Assembly (NCBI GenBank): GCA_965230065.1
Contig: OZ245942.1
Span: 5,394,001-5,458,000 of the forward strand
Direction: 5' to 3'
Length of the DNA: 64,000 nucleotides
DNA from: G965230065 sp965230065
GTDB taxonomy: Bacteria; Bacteroidota; Bacteroidia; Cytophagales; Cyclobacteriaceae
This document shows, in pieces, positions 59,513-64,000 of this stretch. Every line of letters starts with the position of its first letter. The stretch's first letter is position 1. The position numbers and the translations under genes are program-made. The notes beneath the pieces were generated by a model. It was not told the DNA's origin and did not search any database. It saw only the letters and a program-made list of their open reading frames with translations.

Positions 59513-60262
59513 ATGATTAAGGTAATTATTATTGAAGATGAGGCGCATAGCAGAAATGCATTGAAAAATATGTTGTCATCATATTGTCCAAGTGTTGGTA
59601 TCGTTAGTATGGCGTCTGATATTAAAGAGGGAGTTAGTGCTATTCATCTGCACAAACCTGATCTTCTATTTTTAGATATTGAATTGCAAACAGGTACTGG
59701 CTTTGACCTTCTTGAAAATGTTAGAAATTTAAGTTTTGAAGTCATTTTTACAACAGCATATGAACATTATGCTTTAAAAGCTATTAAGTTCAGTGCAATA
59801 GATTACCTGCTGAAACCTGTTGATATAGAAGAGTTGATTGAAGCAGTAGAAAAAGTAAAGAAGAAAAGGAATAAAGACATTCGCAATAGAAAATTGGAAG
59901 TATTACTTGAGAATATACAAATTAAGGGAAAAGCCCGACAAACGATCACCTTATCAACGATGGAAGGGCTGGAATTTGTATGCATTAATGATATTATCCG
60001 CTGTGAAGCCATGGGATCATATACGCAGTTCATCCTAAACATGGGAAAAAAAGTATTGGTATCTAAACATTTAAAAGAATATGAAAACTTGCTTAATGAC
60101 CATGGTTTTTTTCGTATTCACCAATCGCATCTGATTAACCTCTCTGAAGTAATAAAATTCACAAAATCAGACGGGCAGGTTGAACTGAAAAATGGAGAAC
60201 ATGTCAAAGTGTCTCACAATCGTAAAGAAAGCTTTCTTAAAAAAATGAAAGAATACCAGTAG
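59513..60262 (+). CDS. LytTR-family response regulator
   Basis: A 249-residue regulator with a receiver domain (about 1-120; phospho-acceptor Asp in LLFLDIELQTGTG, conserved Thr in FTTAYEHYALKA, Lys in LLKPVDIEEL) and a LytTR DNA-binding domain (about 145-245; INDIIRCEAMGSYTQFIL, FFRIHQSHLINL). The usual partner histidine kinase of the LytS/YehU type is not beside it, so it is an orphan here. It is convergent with the ceramidase-like gene, 4 nt away. Confidence 0.93.
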   Translation: MIKVIIIEDEAHSRNALKNMLSSYCPSVGIVSMASDIKEGVSAIHLHKPDLLFLDIELQTGTGFDLLENVRNLSFEVIFTTAYEHYALKAIKFSAIDYLLKPVDIEELIEAVEKVKKKRNKDIRNRKLEVLLENIQIKGKARQTITLSTMEGLEFVCINDIIRCEAMGSYTQFILNMGKKVLVSKHLKEYENLLNDHGFFRIHQSHLINLSEVIKFTKSDGQVELKNGEHVKVSHNRKESFLKKMKEYQ

Positions 60263-60266
60263 TAAT

Positions 60267-61826
60267 TCAGTATTCATCTAATTCTTTTAAAACATTTGAT
60301 ATTGCAGAGTAGAGTAGGGGAGCAGTTTCCGGGCCAACTGAATTTACTTCACCGTAAGGAGACCCCTTAGCATCATACAAAAAAGGTGGTTCATCATCCC
60401 ATTCACTTTTGGGAATTATGTAACCTATTTGATCATTGGAAAGGCCAAAAATGAATTTAAATTCACCAGGCATTTTTTCTCTTACCGGAGGCACTTCAAC
60501 TGGATCGATATCGAAATCCCTACCATAGGGAGCTTCAATGCCTCCGTTGATAATCTCAGGATAAATCTCACCGGGTACACTTACAAAGCTTGCGGGGCCT
60601 AGTGTCCAGGCGGCTACTTCTGTTCGAATTTTTAACCAACCGGTGAAGCCACGGTCAATGATACCTAAAAAAGCAGCTAATCTGAACAGGTTGTTTTCCA
60701 GCGGAATAATAATTGATTGTGCAGACAAATTGATACTTGCTCTTTCTACGGTTGTTACCTGGCTACTGTCAGCTAAAGCATGCAACGACTTAAGAGCAAG
60801 GTAGTCGCCTTGTGATTTGATTTTATCATAAGAAGGTATGGTGTAAACTGTATCCTCATGTAAAGAAGAAATACCCATGCTGGGATGAGTAGTCATTAAC
60901 CCCCCGATGGCTCCATTAATGTAAATGGCAGTGCCTCCCAAACCTTTAGCAATCAGGCTGTCATCTGCATAGACACCTTTTTCTACACCTTCTCTAAAAT
61001 AATGAGGGAAGTCGGAACTAATAAGTAAGTTTTTACTCCACAAGGTTTCAGGATGGTTGCCCCATGTAATCAATGTTCCTATAGTTTGTTGAGATTCCAC
61101 GCTAATGGCTTGTATTAACCTGATTTTTGGGTCGAGTACCTGGGGTGGGCGGGTATCCTGTACCTGTTCTGTAGCATCAGTTTTTGCTAACTTTAGCTGA
61201 ACTTGCTCCTGATTTGCAAAGGCTTCAATTACGGAAGCTACTGTTTGTGATTTCACATATGATAAATATTCAGGATCAACACCACTTTTGAATGGACTTT
61301 CACCCCAGATTCCCTGCAAATCAGGCGCTTCGTGTACATGTGTGCTGTTAATAATAACGTAGTCTATCTGAATTTGCTGGGCAACTTCTTTTCTTATATC
61401 AATGATATCATCCTGCATAAAACCTATGGCATCTAAAGAAACAACAGCCAGGGTGGTTTTACCATCGCTGATTACCATCGTCCGGGCCCAAAGGTCGTCA
61501 TGCACTCCCTGGGCTGGACGTGCCTGATGAAACCCTGCTATCCAAACAGCATCAAATACACCGTTTTGATTAATATCATTGTAAGAATCGCCTTCATCAG
61601 GTTCGTACTTTGCATCTTTGTCAATATCATTCCATGTGTCAGTTACCACTGGTGTGATGGGGAAGGCAGAAAACCCAGCTTGCAAAAAGCCTGGTTCATT
61701 ATTCTTGATATTGAGATTAACCTGATAATCAGGATGACGGTCCTGGGTATTTAACAATGCCCATACCACACTACCGACAATAAAAATGAGCAGTGCGATA
61801 AATAATATCCAGAGGAATTTTTTCAA
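60267..61826 (-). CDS. Ceramidase-like membrane-anchored hydrolase
   Basis: A 519-residue protein with an N-terminal anchor (KKFLWILFIALLIFIVGSVVWALL). The mature part resembles the neutral/alkaline non-lysosomal ceramidase N-terminal domain: GFSAFPITP, then VISDGKTTLAVVSLDAIG, NSTHVHEAPDLQG and WGNHPETL, with His residues that could bind Zn. Two Asp-rich loops (DIDKDAKYEPDEGD and DINQNGVFD) look like Ca-binding repeats inserted near the N-terminus. The start codon is TTG at 61826, directly after the ECF sigma stop. A periplasmic hydrolase is likely; the substrate may be another amide. Confidence 0.72.
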   Translation of the reverse strand: MKKFLWILFIALLIFIVGSVVWALLNTQDRHPDYQVNLNIKNNEPGFLQAGFSAFPITPVVTDTWNDIDKDAKYEPDEGDSYNDINQNGVFDAVWIAGFHQARPAQGVHDDLWARTMVISDGKTTLAVVSLDAIGFMQDDIIDIRKEVAQQIQIDYVIINSTHVHEAPDLQGIWGESPFKSGVDPEYLSYVKSQTVASVIEAFANQEQVQLKLAKTDATEQVQDTRPPQVLDPKIRLIQAISVESQQTIGTLITWGNHPETLWSKNLLISSDFPHYFREGVEKGVYADDSLIAKGLGGTAIYINGAIGGLMTTHPSMGISSLHEDTVYTIPSYDKIKSQGDYLALKSLHALADSSQVTTVERASINLSAQSIIIPLENNLFRLAAFLGIIDRGFTGWLKIRTEVAAWTLGPASFVSVPGEIYPEIINGGIEAPYGRDFDIDPVEVPPVREKMPGEFKFIFGLSNDQIGYIIPKSEWDDEPPFLYDAKGSPYGEVNSVGPETAPLLYSAISNVLKELDEY

Positions 61827-62435
61827 CTAAATATGCTCTTTTTTCCCTTTAACCAAATCGTATAAAAGTTCTCGAGCCCGGTGGAGTTGTGCTTTTACAG
61901 TACCCAGGGGAGCGTCTAATTCTTGGGCGATTTCTTCATAAGAAAATTCCTGAAAATAACGGAGTTTTACCAGCCGCTGGTACTTGGCCGGTAGTTTGGT
62001 TACAAACATGCGCACCAACTCTATCTTCTGATCTTTGATGGCTTCTTCCTGCGGGTCCAGGTTATTATCTTCAACATCAATGTTTACAGCTTCCCCGTCA
62101 TCATCCTTGAAAGAAGTATTCAGGCTGAGGGTTTCCAGCTTTTTCTTTCTGATAAAATCAATGGCATTGTTGGTGGCTATGCGAAATAACCATGTACTGA
62201 AGGTGAAGTCTTTTTTAAACCGATGCAGACTTTTAAAAGCTTTGGCAAAGGCTTCAATGGTGAGGTCTTCAGCATCGTCAACATTACGCACCATCTTTAA
62301 GATCATATGATATACAGGTTTTTTGTACCGCTGCATAAGTTCAGCATACGCCTGCTCATTGTTCTTTTTTGTGGCTTCATCTATCAGTCTGAAATCCTCT
62401 AATGCCTTTTTAGAAAATTGTTTTTTTACTTCCAT
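61827..62435 (-). CDS. RpoE-type ECF sigma factor
   Basis: A 202-residue sigma-70 family protein with region 2 (about 25-95; AYAELMQRYKKPVYHMILKMVRNVDDAEDLTIEAFAKAF) and region 4 (about 140-195; LPAKYQRLVKLRYFQEFSYEEIAQELDAPLGTVKAQLHRARELL). It belongs to a general ECF type, not the FecI type. Its start overlaps the glycosyltransferase gene by 10 nt and its stop abuts the ceramidase-like TTG start, so all three are one operon. No anti-sigma gene is visible. Confidence 0.95.
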   Translation of the reverse strand: MEVKKQFSKKALEDFRLIDEATKKNNEQAYAELMQRYKKPVYHMILKMVRNVDDAEDLTIEAFAKAFKSLHRFKKDFTFSTWLFRIATNNAIDFIRKKKLETLSLNTSFKDDDGEAVNIDVEDNNLDPQEEAIKDQKIELVRMFVTKLPAKYQRLVKLRYFQEFSYEEIAQELDAPLGTVKAQLHRARELLYDLVKGKKEHI

Positions 62436-63532
62436 TGTCTCTTCTTAAAAAAGAAAGCCTTTACACCTGTAATTGCATAGTAGATAACGAATAAAAAATC
62501 TAAAATGACTAGTAATCTTAAATTAATTTGATCGTTCAGCTTACGGCTAACATACTTATATACAATTATAAGACATATTGTCCTAATCAAAAAACAACCT
62601 GTAATGATGAAAAGGTTTCTATAATTATAAAATAATAGTAAACAAAAACAAATCCAGAATAAAAGATGTGACAATACGACAGTGCCCAGCCACAATCTAT
62701 CTGAGAGTTTATAAAATTTTCCTGCTTCAAGATGCCGGTGTTTTTGTTTCAAAAAGTCAGTGATTGAAGTTTGTGGGATTGATTTTACCTGACCATGCAT
62801 ATTAATAACAACCTGAGTATTCGTTCTGTTTGCGTATTTATTAATAAACAGATCATCATCCCCGCTTAATATACTGTCGTGTTTGGCATGAGGTTTATTT
62901 TGAATGAATAGGGATTTTTTGTAAGCCAGGTTACGCCCTACGCCCATATAGGGAAAGCCTAAACGAGCTGCAGACAGGTATAAAATAGCGGTATATAACG
63001 TTTCATAGCCAATAAATGCATTTAACAGGCCGGGGTGCACAAAATAGGGGGCATAGCCCAGTACAATCTTAATTTTAGGTTCATTGAAAGGGCGGCACAT
63101 AGTCTGAATCCAGCGATTGCTTACAGGCCTGCAATCAGCGTCTGTGAGTAAAATAATGGAATGTTGTGCCATTAAAACACCTTTGCGTAAAGCATTCTTT
63201 TTACCAGGAATACCATTAATAAGCTGTAAAACTTTGAGCCTGGATTGCTTTTTTATTTCAGACTTAAGAAAGTCTTCGGGATGATCTGTTGAATTGTCAT
63301 TTACCACAATAATTTCATATTCTGGATAATCCTGTTGGTACAGCAAGGGTAATAGTGCTTTGAGATTGGCCACTTCGTTACGGGCACAAATTATGATGGA
63401 AACAGGTAAAAATTTTTTTTTCTGGTTGATATGCGAACTGCACTCTGCACTTTTGTGGAACGCATACCAGGCAAGCAAAAGAAAAATCAACTGTAGCGTG
63501 CAGCTTATATAAAATAAATATAACCAAATCAT
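62426..63532 (-). CDS. Family 2 glycosyltransferase, membrane-bound
   Basis: A 368-residue GT2 enzyme with an N-terminal membrane helix, GT-A fold (IIICARNEVANLKALLPLL, NDNSTDHPEDFL, the DxD in TDADCRPV and GDDDLFINKYA) and three C-terminal membrane helices. The layout is that of processive or lipid-linked glycosyltransferases. The acceptor is unknown. It is the first gene of the operon with the ECF sigma factor and ceramidase-like gene. Confidence 0.93.
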   Translation of the reverse strand: MIWLYLFYISCTLQLIFLLLAWYAFHKSAECSSHINQKKKFLPVSIIICARNEVANLKALLPLLYQQDYPEYEIIVVNDNSTDHPEDFLKSEIKKQSRLKVLQLINGIPGKKNALRKGVLMAQHSIILLTDADCRPVSNRWIQTMCRPFNEPKIKIVLGYAPYFVHPGLLNAFIGYETLYTAILYLSAARLGFPYMGVGRNLAYKKSLFIQNKPHAKHDSILSGDDDLFINKYANRTNTQVVINMHGQVKSIPQTSITDFLKQKHRHLEAGKFYKLSDRLWLGTVVLSHLLFWICFCLLLFYNYRNLFIITGCFLIRTICLIIVYKYVSRKLNDQINLRLLVILDFLFVIYYAITGVKAFFFKKRQWK

Positions 63533-63641
63533 ATTCTGACAGGCAATTTACCCAAACATCGATATTTCTCGTAATGTATAAGCCCTCAATTTAAAACATA
63601 TTATTGTTCAATAATATATGTTATGTTAAGTAAATAATAAT

Positions 63642-63675
63642 AAAAAAAAGGGAGACTTGATTCACCCCCCTTTTT
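63642..63675 (-). terminator. Intrinsic terminator after the TPR gene
   Basis: AAAAAGGG (63645-63652) and CCCTTTTT (63668-63675) form a stem around 15 nt. On the minus strand the 3' end runs into eight T (the A run at 63642-63649). It lies 6-40 nt after the TPR gene stop at 63682. Confidence 0.8.
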
Positions 63676-63681
63676 CTCTAT

Positions 63682-64000
63682 TTACATTTGCTCTAACTTT
63701 GATTCTATTTCTTCAGCTTTTTCTGACATACCCAACCTTGCGTAAACTGTTTGCAGGGTGGTGAGTACTTTTACATCATCGGGTTGCAGCTCTTTTGCTT
63801 TCTCCAGGTAAGGTAAGGCTTCTTCAAAATGTTCTTTTGCTTTAGCCTCAACTTCTTTTCCTTTTTCCTGATATTCTTTCAAGTCCATATCATTGGCTTG
63901 TTGTAATATCTCAGCGGCCTGGTTATAGTAATATGCAGCTATATTAAAAGTTGCATCAAAATAATCAGGATCAATTTCTAAAGCTTTTTTGTAACTGCTT
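63682..64000 (-). CDS. TPR-repeat protein, C-terminal part only
   Basis: The frame is open to the window edge and continues about 37 codons upstream of the first visible ATG (63888), so that ATG is not the true start. The readable sequence shows two or more TPR units: YKKALEIDPDYFDATFNIAAYYYNQAAEI, a coiled-coil-like linker KEYQEKGKEVEAKAKEHFEE, then ALPYLEKAKELQPDDVKVL and VYARLGMSEKAEEIE. It is a scaffold-type repeat protein; its partner and function are unknown. Confidence 0.8.
   Translation of the reverse strand, partial: SSYKKALEIDPDYFDATFNIAAYYYNQAAEILQQANDMDLKEYQEKGKEVEAKAKEHFEEALPYLEKAKELQPDDVKVLTTLQTVYARLGMSEKAEEIESKLEQM

Noticed and set aside
1..64000. tRNA, rRNA or riboswitch genes
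   Set aside because: No gap contains a cloverleaf with a CCA-type end, rRNA sequence, or a recognisable aptamer; ribF has no FMN leader and directly follows truB.

Overview
The window looks like a chromosome segment from a Bacteroidota member, most likely a gliding Cytophagales-type bacterium. The indicators are gldC, a SusC/SusD pair with a FecR/ECF-sigma couple, a fused ccoN-ccoO cytochrome oxidase gene, the short-chain (epimerase-like) threonine dehydrogenase beside kbl, DUF3098 and DUF6702 proteins, and TAnnTTTG-type promoter boxes. A complete Mrp Na+/H+ antiporter and a TRAP transporter fit a marine or saline habitat. I see no rRNA, tRNA, CRISPR array, intact insertion sequence or replication origin.

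Layout. 1-272 is the tail of a small STAS-like gene. 274-9206 (minus) is a complete cbb3 oxidase locus in the order ccoI, ccoS, ccoNO, ccoQ, ccoP, ccoG, ccoH and a SafE-like membrane protein; ccoS had to be found by eye. 9337-16487 holds single genes: an Mpo1-like protein, an AlbA/Schlafen-type regulator, a secreted protein, HTTM, DUF4231, gatB and a TlpA-like lipoprotein. 16608-22278 (minus) is the seven-gene mrpABCDEFG operon. 22573-28001 holds a tiny membrane protein, divergent kbl and tdh, and a DUF3098-uppP-truB-ribF run. 28061-35539 (minus) is ECF sigma, FecR, SusC, SusD and a lipoprotein: an outer-membrane uptake locus with no degradative enzyme beside it. 35749-38929 holds DUF6702, gldC, a thioredoxin-like protein and mnmE.

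38975-41375 is a small accessory patch: a gene with an in-frame TGA, a DUF5655 nuclease-like protein, a frameshifted gene remnant and a hicAB toxin-antitoxin pair with a palindromic operator. 41487-58737 looks like a carbohydrate or sugar-acid catabolism region: a planctomycete-type DUF1549/DUF1553 cytochrome with its DUF1501 partner, a membrane-anchored winged-helix regulator, mannonate dehydratase, a double cupin, a LacI repressor with a visible operator, a DUF6807-ThuA fusion, two Gfo/Idh/MocA oxidoreductases and a TRAP transporter (dctPQM). 59037-64000 holds an unknown protein, an orphan LytTR response regulator, a ceramidase-like membrane protein co-transcribed with an ECF sigma factor and a glycosyltransferase, and the end of a TPR protein.

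Two things stand out. First, the catabolic locus looks like an uncharacterised route for an oxidised sugar or uronate, with the LacI operator sitting on the -33 box of its promoter and a strong internal terminator 15 nt before a start codon. Second, at least ten intergenic gaps in the first 38 kb contain the same kind of architecture, short words repeated and then inverted, but mostly with different word sequences. This looks like a family of low-complexity hairpin elements rather than one ordinary dispersed repeat. All function calls come from reading motifs and recalling families; no search was run.
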